Source: Alphaproteobacteria bacterium
GTDB taxonomy: Bacteria; Pseudomonadota; Alphaproteobacteria; UBA2136; UBA6156
DNA: 13,557 bases
Direction of reading: 5' to 3'
Assembly: GCA_027490875.1 (NCBI GenBank)
Contig: JAIXXE010000052.1
Location: 1 to 13,557, forward strand
Of this stretch, positions 7,245 through 13,557 are shown in pieces. The notes beneath the pieces are model-generated. The model saw nothing but the letters and a program-made list of their open reading frames with translations. It was not told where the DNA came from and did no database searches. Position 1 is the first letter of the stretch. Each line of letters opens with the position of its first letter. The translations under genes and the position numbers were made by a program.

Positions 7245-7589
7245 TTGATTGAGCAGAATCACGGCTTCGCCATCTTTCAGCACGCCCAGGTCGCGGCGCA
7301 GCAGTTCATCCACAAAATCCTTGTCGGGGGGGCCGTAACGACCAGCCCCTTGGCTTTCGCCTTTAAGGCGCGAGATTTGCCCTTGCAGGGTTACAATCTG
7401 GTCTTCAAGTTTGCTTTTATCGGTCTGCAGTTCAGCCAACTGTGCCCGCATGACCCGCCATGTCACCAAACCACGCTCGCCCGTGAGCAACTGGTCGGCT
7501 GTATAGACCATCAATGATGCCACCAATCCGGGCAGCACCCAGCCCCTCCATCGGGGCTGCAGCCAGTTCCAAAGCAGGCTATGCGGCAT
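7236..7589 (-). CDS. ftsB: FtsB/DivIC-like septum formation initiator
   Basis: A small bitopic cell-division protein; FtsB forms a complex with FtsL and FtsQ at the septum. The 117-residue product has a short cytoplasmic N-terminus, one membrane segment at about 17-31 (WVLPGLVASLMVYTADQ), a coiled coil at about 46-78 (VMRAQLAELQTDKSKLEDQI), and the family end motif DFVDELLRRDLGVLKDGEAVILL at 91-113, where most members read D-E-xx-R-xx-LG...GE-xx-L. Its ATG 7589 lies 11 nt inside the end of kdsA, so it is surely cotranscribed and probably coupled. In many alphaproteobacteria the local order is kdsA - eno - ftsB; eno is missing here. Sequence identity in this family is low, so the call rests on topology, end motif and neighbourhood. 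It is the last gene of the uvrD unit. Confidence 0.82.
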   Translation of the reverse strand: MPHSLLWNWLQPRWRGWVLPGLVASLMVYTADQLLTGERGLVTWRVMRAQLAELQTDKSKLEDQIVTLQGQISRLKGESQGAGRYGPPDKDFVDELLRRDLGVLKDGEAVILLNQAP

Positions 7590-8493
7590 GGCTAACAGTC
7601 TGCATTGCCTGTTCTTTGACTAAACGATCCAAGGCAATCAACGGTCGCAAAAAGTCTTCCAACTCTGCCAGTGGCAGCTGGGTATCTTTATCCGAGATTG
7701 CCATGGCGGGGTCGGGGTGAGTCTCGGCAAACAACCCGGCAACCCCTACTGCCACCGCTGCCCGTGCCAGCGGGGCTGCAAAGCGGCGATCGCCGGTACT
7801 GCTTTCGCCTTTGCCGCTGGGGCTCATAATGCTGTGAGTGATATCAAACACCACTGGAAAGCCGGTTTGCGTCATCAGCGGCAGGCCACGCATATCAACG
7901 ACCAAATCGCCATAACCAAAGGTGGTGCCACGCTCGGTCAGAAAAATAGCTTCCGTGCCGGTGCTGGCGATTTTACGGGCGGCGGGGCCCATATCAGCCG
8001 GCGCCATGAACTGCCCTTTTTTAATGTTCACTGCCTTGCCCGCCTGGCCGGCGACCGCACTGCCGCAGGCCAAGAGAAGGTCGGTCTGGCGTGCTAAAAA
8101 GGCAGGAATCTGCAACACATCCACCACCTCGGCCACTGCTGGAACTTGGGTCGTTTCATGCACATCGGTTAGTACGGGTAGGCCAAAACTATCTCGTACT
8201 TCGGCCAAGACTTTCAGGCCTTCATCCAACCCCAACCCACGGGCACCCTTCATGCTGGTGCGGTTGGCCTTATCGAAGCTGCCTTTGTAAATCAGGCAAA
8301 TCTGCAGCCGTTGGCACAAGGTTGCGAGGGTTTCAGCGGTTCGCAAGGTTATCTCGCGGCTTTCAAGCGCGCAGGTTCCGGCAATCAACGCCAATGGTTG
8401 CGCCGCCCCAAACACCACGGACTTGAGGGCGCCGCTACCCACACGTACATTATGCATGGCCAGAGTTTGTCTAAAAGCAACACATTTGTCCAC
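7579..8493 (-). CDS. kdsA: 3-deoxy-8-phosphooctulonate synthase (KdsA), metal-dependent type
   Basis: Condenses phosphoenolpyruvate with arabinose 5-phosphate to Kdo 8-phosphate, the first committed step to the Kdo sugar of LPS. The 304-residue product has the expected blocks in order: IAGTCALES (37-45), KGSFDKANRTS (70-80), TDVHE (109-113), QIPAFLARQTDLL (128-140), NIKKGQF (156-162), TERGTTFGYGDLVVDMR (186-202). Cys41, His220, Glu257 and Asp268 match the four metal ligands of the Aquifex-type enzyme (C11, H185, E222, D233), so this is the metallo class. Two normally conserved positions differ: GPC reads GTC at 39-41 and THSVQ reads THSIM at 219-223. The GTG 8493 start is chosen for AAGGAG three nt upstream; ATG 8457 (MHNVRVGSGAL) fits family N-termini equally well but has no ribosome site. 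The stop overlaps the ftsB start. Confidence 0.95.
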   Translation of the reverse strand: MDKCVAFRQTLAMHNVRVGSGALKSVVFGAAQPLALIAGTCALESREITLRTAETLATLCQRLQICLIYKGSFDKANRTSMKGARGLGLDEGLKVLAEVRDSFGLPVLTDVHETTQVPAVAEVVDVLQIPAFLARQTDLLLACGSAVAGQAGKAVNIKKGQFMAPADMGPAARKIASTGTEAIFLTERGTTFGYGDLVVDMRGLPLMTQTGFPVVFDITHSIMSPSGKGESSTGDRRFAAPLARAAVAVGVAGLFAETHPDPAMAISDKDTQLPLAELEDFLRPLIALDRLVKEQAMQTVSHAA

Positions 8494-8496
8494 TCA

Positions 8497-8502
8497 CTCC
8501 TT
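8497..8502 (-). promoter_or_regulatory. Ribosome binding site for the kdsA GTG start
   Basis: Minus-strand AAGGAG with TGA as spacer before GTG 8493. The spacing is short but the core match is good, and no comparable site precedes the internal ATG at 8457. The 67-nt gap from the previous gene (8494-8560) shows no convincing promoter or terminator otherwise. Confidence 0.5.
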
Positions 8503-8560
8503 ACAGCAAGCTTTGATATCTGATGATGATACCTGAGGGACGTGTGGTGAACGGTGCTCG

Positions 8561-9415
8561 TTAGCGTTGAAAATCGAGGACGAGGCCAAGATGGTCAGCC
8601 CCTTCCACGCGCACCCGCTGCACGGTCGCCTTCGGCCATTGTTCGCTGGCCCAGAGGGCATCGATGGGGGTTATGGGTGCTACGCTTGGGAAGGTCGGTA
8701 ACCAAGCCTGCCAACCTCCGGCCATGGCTATGCTGGCATTGAGGGGGCGCAATGCGTCATCCCATGGCGTAGTGTTGAAATCACCCACCAGCAGCAATGG
8801 CCTTGGTAGGTTGGGCAGAGCCTCAGCCAATGCCGCCAGCAGCGCGTTACGGTGGTGGGCTGCCTGCCGAGATGCGGGTGACATTGGGTGTAACTGCAGC
8901 ACATAAAAGGCACCGCCCTCTGTTTGTGGGCGGGCCACATGGTAGAGCACCATCCGATTGGTCCACGCTTGGGCGCGGGTAAGCGGGTAGCGGCTTAGCA
9001 GCACCATGGGCACAGGCCCCGTAGTCTGTTGAATGGAGGGGTAGGTAGAGCTGATAGTTCCAAGCTGCTCTTTCAACACTGGCGCAACCTCCAGCAGGCT
9101 CACCACGTCGGCATTGCTGCCCTCAATAAAGGCGAGCGCAGGCTTAGGCGAAGATGCAAAAACATAGGTATTGAGGTGCGCCACACGCAGTCCAGTGGCA
9201 GGGGCTCGAACCGGTGCTTCTTTTGCCACCAACAGCCCAGCACCTGCCATGGCGAGCAGAGCCAATGGCAAGGCCACGGCAGCGCCATAAAGGCTGCGCC
9301 AGCCTAAACCAATCCACCACCCTAGCAGCACCAACACAACGGCCAATGCAACCACACCCATTACCCCATAGGCTAGGCTGTGTAACATTAGCCAGAACCA
9401 TGCGCCCAACGCCAT
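8561..9415 (-). CDS. Membrane-anchored endonuclease/exonuclease/phosphatase (EEP) family protein
   Basis: The 284-residue product has two hydrophobic N-terminal segments (about 8-36 and 41-64) followed by a complete EEP fold, the DNase I / AP-endonuclease / sphingomyelinase superfamily. The metal and catalytic residues are all visible: Asn82 in HLNTY, Glu109 in SLLEV, His176 in LQLHPMSP, Asp212 and Asn214 in VGDFNTTPWDD, Asp252 in PIDALWAS and His275 in GADHLGL. The N-terminal membrane hairpin would put the catalytic domain on the outer face of the inner membrane or hold it at the membrane, so a lipid, nucleotide or extracellular-DNA substrate is as likely as chromosomal DNA; the true substrate is unknown. 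The start ATG overlaps the uvrD stop by one base (TAATG), indicating coupling. Many relatives have this architecture and are annotated only at superfamily level. Confidence 0.86.
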   Translation of the reverse strand: MALGAWFWLMLHSLAYGVMGVVALAVVLVLLGWWIGLGWRSLYGAAVALPLALLAMAGAGLLVAKEAPVRAPATGLRVAHLNTYVFASSPKPALAFIEGSNADVVSLLEVAPVLKEQLGTISSTYPSIQQTTGPVPMVLLSRYPLTRAQAWTNRMVLYHVARPQTEGGAFYVLQLHPMSPASRQAAHHRNALLAALAEALPNLPRPLLLVGDFNTTPWDDALRPLNASIAMAGGWQAWLPTFPSVAPITPIDALWASEQWPKATVQRVRVEGADHLGLVLDFQR

Positions 9416-11745
9416 TAACTAACCCGTTCCAGCTTGGCCAAACTGGCCACCAAGGTCTTAACGCCTGCATGGGCAAAGTTCACTGTCAGGCGTGCAGCCT
9501 CGCCGTGCCCCTCAACAGCCGTCAGTCGCCCGCTGCCAAACTTTTGATGAAAGACCTTTTCACCCACCTGCCAACGCGCGTCGCTCAGGCTGGGCACAGC
9601 CGACATCACCACCAGCGGCGCGACAGGCTTGGCATGGTCGCCACTCATCCCAGCCGAGGGGCGGCTGTCCATCCGACTGCCCACCGCTGGCCGACTGGTG
9701 CTGCCAAAGGCGGTAAAGCCGCTGCCGTAGGGGTTGCCGCCAAAGCCGCTCCCAAAGCTACCGGCCCGCGCCATGCCGCTGTTCATCACCTGCAAATGTT
9801 CGGGAGGGATTTCGGTTAAAAAACGACTGGGAGTACCGGGTAGAAACTGCCCCCACAGGCGTCGCGCGTTGGCGTAGGAAATAATCAGCTTCCGTCGTGC
9901 CCGCGTCAGCGCCACATAGGCCAGTCGCCGTTCTTCTTCCAACCCCTTGTTGCCTTCTTCGTTCAAGGCCCGCTGGTTGGGGAACAGCCCTTCTTCAAAG
10001 CCTGGCAGAAACACCAGCGGAAACTCTAGCCCCTTGGCGGCATGCATGGTCATCAGGCTCACGTTATTACCGTCGGCGGCGGCGTCGGTGTCGGCCACCA
10101 GTGCAACGTGATCTAGAAAGCTCGGTACATCGGGGTATTCTTGCAATGCCCTTAAAAGTTCTTTCAGGTTCTCCAGCCGCGCCTTGCCATCGGCGCCGTC
10201 GCCGTCTTTGTCTTTATCGTCGCGCAGCATTTGCAGATAACCGCATTCCTCCAGCACGCGTTCGGCCAGCTGGTCGGGTGTGGTGGTCTGGGCCAGCAGT
10301 TGCCAGTTTTTTAGCTGGCCTAACAGGGCACCAAGCGCCTGCCCCACCTTGCCGCCCCACGTTCCTTCCTCATGCAAGCGGGCCATGGCGGCCAGCAGGC
10401 TTTCTTGCTGGCTACGCGCCGTGCTGGTGATGGTCGCCAGTGTGGTTTCACCCACCCCACGGCGCGGCACGTTCACCACCCGCATGAAGGCCAGGTCATC
10501 GCGCGGCTGCACCACCAAGCGCAGGTAGGCCAAGGCATCCCGAATTTCCTTACGCTCGTAAAACTTTAGCCCACCGACCACCACGTAGGGGACTCCTGCC
10601 CGAATCAAGGCCTCTTCAAGGCTACGGGTCTGGGCGGCGGTGCGCACCAGCGCGGCCACCTCGTTAAATTGCCCACCTTGGCGCACGTGGCGGCCCGCAG
10701 CTTCGGCCACAAAGCGGGCCTCCTCGCGGTCATCTACGGTGGCGTGAAGTTCTACCTTGTCGCCGTCGCCGGCGTCAGTCCAAAGCTGTTTGCCATGGCG
10801 CTGGGTGTTATGGCCGATGATGCCGTTGGCGGCGGCCAAGATGTGCCCGGTACTGCGGTAGTTTTGTTCCAACCGAATCACCGTGACGTGTTGATAATCC
10901 TTTTCAAATCTTAAAATATTGGCCACCTGCGCACCGCGCCAGCTGTAAATGCTCTGGTCGTCATCCCCCACCACACAGAGGTTTTGATGTTTCGCCGCCA
11001 GCAGCTGCAGCCAACGGTATTGGACCACGTTGGTGTCTTGGTATTCATCGACTAGCAGATATTTCAGGTGCGTTTGATAATATTCGCGCAATGCCGCATC
11101 GCGCTCCAGCACCCGCAAGGGGTGCAGCAGTAAGTCCCCAAAATCAACAGCATTAAGGGCCTTTAACTGTGCCTGATAGGCCTCGTAGAGGCGTTGCATG
11201 CGGGCGCCGAGGCTCCCTAATTGGTCGGTGGGGACTTCGCTCGGGCTCCAAGCATAATCCTTGTAGCGCGAGAGCATGCTGGTCAGCAGCCGGGTGGGGA
11301 ACTGCGCGCTATCAAGGTCGAAATCCTTGGCCAGTTGCGTCACCACGCGGTTCACGTCGTCGGTATCGAGAGTATTAAAATTGGGCTGCAAGTTCGCGGC
11401 TTCGGCATGTTGGCGCAAAAACCTAACCCCCAAGCGGTGAAAGGTACCAAGCCACATGCCGGTGGGGGGGTAGCCAATCAACCTTTCGGTACGCTCGGCC
11501 ATTTCGCGCGCCGCCTTGTTGGTGAAGGTCACGGCCAGAATCTCTTGGGGACGGGCACTTTGCGTGGTCAACAGGTAAGCAATGCGCCGGGTAAGCACCG
11601 CTGTTTTGCCAGTTCCGGCTCCGGCCAGTACCAGCAAGGGCCCCTCGGTATGCTGCACGGCCTGCGCCTGCTGGGGGTTTAAACCTTCCCATAACGATTG
11701 CAGCGATGCCTGCGGCAATGTTCCTTCATCCAAGCGTGCCAACAT
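9415..11745 (-). CDS. uvrD: ATP-dependent DNA helicase UvrD/PcrA
   Basis: A superfamily 1A 3'-5' helicase that removes the incised strand in excision repair, acts in mismatch repair and backtracks RNA polymerase. From ATG 11745 the product has 776 residues. Motifs in order: Q-motif region LNPQQAQAV (22-30), Walker A AGAGTGKT (41-48), TFTNKAAREM, GTFHRLGVRFLR (100-111), Walker B DEYQDT (233-238), GDDDQSIYSWRGA (260-272), QNYRS, TMHAAKGLEFPLVFLPG (566-582) and VALTRARRKL. After the helicase core comes a Gly/Ser-rich linker of about 50 residues and a Tudor-like end domain (WQVGEKVFHQKFGSGRLTAV), which in PcrA/UvrD binds RNA polymerase. An acidic, flexible DKDKDGDGADG stretch lies at about 511-520. 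TTG 11775 is an in-frame alternative start; neither has a clear ribosome site. It heads the minus-strand unit ending in ftsB. Confidence 0.95.
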   Translation of the reverse strand: MLARLDEGTLPQASLQSLWEGLNPQQAQAVQHTEGPLLVLAGAGTGKTAVLTRRIAYLLTTQSARPQEILAVTFTNKAAREMAERTERLIGYPPTGMWLGTFHRLGVRFLRQHAEAANLQPNFNTLDTDDVNRVVTQLAKDFDLDSAQFPTRLLTSMLSRYKDYAWSPSEVPTDQLGSLGARMQRLYEAYQAQLKALNAVDFGDLLLHPLRVLERDAALREYYQTHLKYLLVDEYQDTNVVQYRWLQLLAAKHQNLCVVGDDDQSIYSWRGAQVANILRFEKDYQHVTVIRLEQNYRSTGHILAAANGIIGHNTQRHGKQLWTDAGDGDKVELHATVDDREEARFVAEAAGRHVRQGGQFNEVAALVRTAAQTRSLEEALIRAGVPYVVVGGLKFYERKEIRDALAYLRLVVQPRDDLAFMRVVNVPRRGVGETTLATITSTARSQQESLLAAMARLHEEGTWGGKVGQALGALLGQLKNWQLLAQTTTPDQLAERVLEECGYLQMLRDDKDKDGDGADGKARLENLKELLRALQEYPDVPSFLDHVALVADTDAAADGNNVSLMTMHAAKGLEFPLVFLPGFEEGLFPNQRALNEEGNKGLEEERRLAYVALTRARRKLIISYANARRLWGQFLPGTPSRFLTEIPPEHLQVMNSGMARAGSFGSGFGGNPYGSGFTAFGSTSRPAVGSRMDSRPSAGMSGDHAKPVAPLVVMSAVPSLSDARWQVGEKVFHQKFGSGRLTAVEGHGEAARLTVNFAHAGVKTLVASLAKLERVS

Positions 11746-11783
11746 GGTGCAAACGGTACGGCAGCCCTGTGGCAAAGACCAGT

Positions 11784-11808
11784 AAAAAAACCAGCCATAC
11801 GGCCGGTT
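11784..11808 (-). terminator. Intrinsic terminator of the small membrane protein gene
   Basis: On the minus strand AACCGGCC (11808-11801), loop GTAT, GGCTGGTT (11796-11789) forms an 8-bp stem with one G-T wobble, running into seven T's (11790-11784). This is a textbook rho-independent terminator, 18 nt past the stop at 11827 and about 38 nt before the uvrD start, so it separates the two transcription units. Confidence 0.8.
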
Positions 11809-11826
11809 GGGTGCCTACTGGAAGGG

Positions 11827-12114
11827 CTACTTTTTCTTTTCGTCTTTCTTCTTTTCGGGCGTCAGGCCCAATGCCAACTGAATGACCAAAGCCACCAACC
11901 CTGCGCCAGCCAACCACGTGGCGATTGTCATGTTTGGGGCTGGGTTTAGTATCACGTAGGCAATCGCTCCACCCCAAAAACCAAACGCTGCCAACAGGCC
12001 ATAGCCCATTGAAAGCATAAACAAAGTTATTAAGCCAAGGCCAATCGCTATCACCATAGACCTCAGTATGGCTTGGCCAGCTCCTTTGTGCAAGGCCCCC
12101 TCCCAAAGCGCCAC
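11827..12114 (-). CDS. Small membrane protein of unknown function
   Basis: I do not recognise a family. From GTG 12114 the product has 95 residues: a short amphipathic lead (MALWEGALHKGAGQ), a long hydrophobic stretch of one or two membrane segments (MVIAIGLGLITLFMLSMGYG and following, about 20-56), a short NPAPNMT loop, a last segment ATWLAGAGLVALVIQLALGL at about 65-84, and the charged tail TPEKKKDEKKK. The size and Lys-rich end recall small ATP-synthase-accessory or assembly proteins, but no motif proves it. Start choice: GTG 12144 would be almost leaderless relative to the TATAAT at 12155-12160. GTG 12114 follows GGGGGGTTTTTC, the same G-run/T-run seen before the divergent gene's ATG. ATG 12057, preceded by GAGG, would give 76 residues. 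A strong terminator follows. Confidence 0.6.
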   Translation of the reverse strand: MALWEGALHKGAGQAILRSMVIAIGLGLITLFMLSMGYGLLAAFGFWGGAIAYVILNPAPNMTIATWLAGAGLVALVIQLALGLTPEKKKDEKKK

Positions 12115-12133
12115 GAAAAACCCCCCAGGCCTC

Positions 12134-12162
12134 TTGTGAAGCACGAACGAGAGGATTATAAT
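12134..12162 (+). promoter_or_regulatory. Sigma-70-type promoter for the 12192 gene
   Basis: A -35 TTGTGA (12134-12139, 4 of 6 consensus), a 17-nt spacer and a perfect -10 TATAAT (12157-12162). The predicted transcript start is near 12169, leaving a leader of about 23 nt to ATG 12192. Confidence 0.65.
12155..12160 (-). promoter_or_regulatory. Probable minus-strand -10 box for the small membrane protein gene
   Basis: The sequence ATTATAAT (12155-12162) is its own reverse complement, so a perfect TATAAT is also present on the minus strand. No good -35 lies 16-18 nt upstream (around 12177-12184), so the minus promoter is weaker or needs an activator. The predicted start near 12148 gives a 34-nt leader to GTG 12114. 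Confidence 0.4.
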
Positions 12163-12191
12163 GCCGTTGAAGAGGGAATCGTGGGGGTTTT

Positions 12192-12869
12192 ATGGCTGAT
12201 TTTAAGATCAATACAGGGCGTTTTTGGCGCCGGTTTATGGCATGGCGCCAAAAGCATCTTAACTTCTTATTTTCAAAAGTTTACGAAAAACCTATGGTTG
12301 TCGCTCCGGCCCATGTTGTGGCGGTCGCAGGGGTGGCCGTGCTGTGGGTATGGCAGCAAGGGCAGCGCCAGTTGGTAATGGTGCGGCCCAAAGCCAGTAC
12401 CGACACGCGGGCCCGCTTTGTCTCGTGTTTGGGGCTCGGCAACCACCCCGATATGCCCACCGCCCTGCAAGCCACCTTAACAGCCCAGTTTGGTGCCATC
12501 TTTACCAAGTTACTTCCCACCGGAATGCTGGCCGCCGATACCGTAGTCGCAGCCCCCATGCTGACCATGACCGATGAGGACACCGGCACGTCCATGCCCC
12601 TGCAAGTGTTGGCGTGGGTGGCCGAAGTACGGCCCAATCAGCTGGATGTGCTGCAGCTTACCGGCCAGCTCGAGCTGGTGCTGGTGGCTGAAAATGCCCT
12701 CGGTAGCGCCCAAGTTTCGCCCACCCATCGGCAGCTATGGCAGGCCGTGCAGCGCCATGTACCCAAACTTAAGGCAACCAAAGGGCGCGATGATAGCGTT
12801 ACGGTGGTCGACGACGATTCTCGCCCCACCGAAGATGCTTATCGCAAAGGCGGCCGCATCCTTCACTAA
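12192..12869 (+). CDS. Unrecognised 225-residue protein
   Basis: I do not recognise the family with certainty. The first 35 residues are basic and aromatic (MADFKINTGRFWRRFMAWRQ) and no signal peptide is evident. A hydrophobic stretch HVVAVAGVAVLWVW (41-54) followed by QQGQRQLVMVRPKA looks more like two beta strands than a membrane helix. RFVSCLGLGN (75-84), an amphipathic helix at about 88-108, a strand pair QVLAWVAEV (138-146) and LVLVAENAL (162-170), and a helix HRQLWQAVQRHV (179-190) follow. The tail DSVTVVDDDSRPTEDAYRKG is acidic and probably disordered. The strand/helix order faintly recalls a Nudix fold, but there is no Nudix box (GX5EX7REUXEEXGU), so no hydrolase activity is claimed. 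It has its own promoter, starts at the ATG just after GGGGGTTTT, and ends 11 nt from the convergent mfd stop. Confidence 0.7.
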   Translation: MADFKINTGRFWRRFMAWRQKHLNFLFSKVYEKPMVVAPAHVVAVAGVAVLWVWQQGQRQLVMVRPKASTDTRARFVSCLGLGNHPDMPTALQATLTAQFGAIFTKLLPTGMLAADTVVAAPMLTMTDEDTGTSMPLQVLAWVAEVRPNQLDVLQLTGQLELVLVAENALGSAQVSPTHRQLWQAVQRHVPKLKATKGRDDSVTVVDDDSRPTEDAYRKGGRILH

Positions 12870-12880
12870 CGCAAGAGGCA

Positions 12881-13557
12881 CTACCGGCCCGATGGTGTCC
12901 CAGATGGTACCTTTATACTCTCCAGTTCACTTAAAATAACACCAACGCCTGCCAAGGGGTCTTGGCTGTTGCGCCGGTACCAAACCAGGCTGCTGTCGGG
13001 CCGCACCTGTACGACGCCCGCCAGCCGCTGCACCAACGCTATCAGGCCTTCGGGGTTCATAAAACGGCCTTTATGGAAGCTAACGGCCGTAGCCTTATCG
13101 CCAACCTCTATTTTGGCAATGTTGAGGGCGGCAGACCGATTGCGCAACCCCACCACCTGCAGCAGCGCGGCTACATCGGTGGGGTGGGCGCCAAAGCGGT
13201 CGCGAAGTTCGGCACTGCAGGCCTCTAGGGCTTCTGGATTGGTAGCGGCTGCCAGTTGCCGATAGAGCTGCAACCGCAGCGCCTCATCGGGGACATAGCT
13301 GGCTGGAATAAGGTAGCTGGCGCCTAATTTCAGCGTAACATTTTCCGCCGCCAGTGCCGGAGGTGGTGAGGCGGCTTCCTTGTTCTTTTGCGCTTGCTGG
13401 CGCTGTTTGGTCGCTACGGCCTCACGCAACAACTTCGCGTACAGCTCAAAGCCAATATCCCGCACATTGCCGCTCTGTTCCTTACCCAGCACATTGCCAA
13501 ATCCGCGTAGGTCCATGTCGTAATTGGCCAAAGTAAGGCCAGCCCCCAAGCCTTGCA
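12881..13557 (-). CDS. mfd: Transcription-repair coupling factor Mfd, C-terminal part
   Basis: Mfd recognises RNA polymerase stalled at lesions, pushes it off with its translocase and recruits UvrA. Only the last 225 codons are here; the frame is open to the window edge (QGLGAGLTLANYDMDLRG...), so there is no start to choose. The segment covers the end of the RecG-like translocase module, with the conserved DLRGFGNVLGKEQSGNVRDIGFELY block, and the C-terminal TRCF domain (about PASYVPDEALRLQLYRQLAA to the end), which masks the UvrA-binding surface in the resting protein. Most Mfd proteins read RGAGNLLG where this has RGFGNVLG. A Gln/Lys/Ala-rich stretch (KQRQQAQKNKEAASPPPAL) links the two parts. 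The stop TAG is 11 nt from that of the convergent 12192 gene; no terminator hairpin fits between them. Confidence 0.95.
   Translation of the reverse strand, partial: QGLGAGLTLANYDMDLRGFGNVLGKEQSGNVRDIGFELYAKLLREAVATKQRQQAQKNKEAASPPPALAAENVTLKLGASYLIPASYVPDEALRLQLYRQLAAATNPEALEACSAELRDRFGAHPTDVAALLQVVGLRNRSAALNIAKIEVGDKATAVSFHKGRFMNPEGLIALVQRLAGVVQVRPDSSLVWYRRNSQDPLAGVGVILSELESIKVPSGTPSGR

Larger units (their letters stand above)
12117..12191. repeat. 9-bp inverted repeat bracketing the divergent promoters
   Basis: AAAACCCCC (12117-12125) and GGGGGTTTT (12183-12191) are exact reverse complements 57 nt apart. Each arm reads as a G-run then T-run just before a start codon: the right arm abuts ATG 12192 and the left arm, read on the minus strand, precedes GTG 12114. 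Both arms therefore serve as leader and ribosome-site-like sequence of their gene. Confidence 0.6.

Noticed and set aside
9214..9819. 201-codon open frame on the plus strand across the uvrD/EEP junction
   Set aside because: Antisense to two well-supported genes and rich in Pro/His/Arg/Ala, a typical shadow composition.
11726..12211. 161-codon minus-strand frame overlapping the small membrane protein
   Set aside because: It runs through the terminator and through the divergent promoter, and its Arg/Trp/Gly composition is unlike a real protein; the alternative frame gives a clean membrane protein with a Lys-rich tail.
12870..12880. Terminator between the convergent 12192 gene and mfd
   Set aside because: Only 11 nt separate the stops, and no stem with a T-run can be drawn there.

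Overview
The window reads as ordinary chromosomal DNA from a Gram-negative bacterium, most likely an alphaproteobacterium or a close relative. The evidence is the gene order spoT/rel - DUF2062 - acpS, a metal-dependent-type KdsA directly followed by an FtsB/DivIC-like gene, and UvrD and Mfd C-termini that resemble alphaproteobacterial ones. KdsA implies an LPS-bearing outer membrane. Base composition looks moderately GC-rich throughout. I see no tRNA, rRNA, transposase, phage gene, CRISPR array or clear compositional island. Genus cannot be settled by eye.

Layout. (1) 1-3602, minus strand: a tight unit of a bifunctional (p)ppGpp synthetase/hydrolase (rel/spoT), a DUF2062 membrane protein, holo-ACP synthase (acpS) and the start of an RnfH-family ubiquitin-like protein that runs off the window edge. 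The last two junctions are 3 nt and a 1-nt TGATG overlap. (2) 3658-4125, plus strand: a small unrecognised gene divergent from spoT, with a strong ribosome binding site. A degenerate copy of its 3' end follows in the -1 frame. Two hairpins then fill the gap to uvrA. (3) 4277-7213, plus strand: uvrA. (4) 7236-11745, minus strand: a second unit, uvrD/pcrA helicase -> membrane-anchored endonuclease/exonuclease/phosphatase-family protein -> kdsA -> ftsB-like. Two of its three junctions overlap (TAATG, and an 11-nt overlap). It is convergent with uvrA. (5) 11784-12869: a small membrane protein gene (minus) with a good intrinsic terminator, divergent from an unrecognised 225-residue gene (plus). They share a compact promoter region built on a palindromic ATTATAAT and flanked by a 9-bp inverted repeat. 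(6) 12881-end, minus strand: the C-terminal part of mfd.

How the genes relate. Three components of nucleotide excision and transcription-coupled repair (uvrA, uvrD, mfd) lie within about 9 kb but in three separate transcription units. The spoT unit joins stringent-response signalling to activation of acyl carrier protein. The uvrD unit joins repair helicase, Kdo synthesis for LPS, and a divisome coiled-coil protein. I did not find a clearly new multi-gene system. The best leads are the two unrecognised genes, the symmetrical divergent promoter between 12114 and 12192, and the out-of-frame repeat at the end of the 3658-4125 gene.
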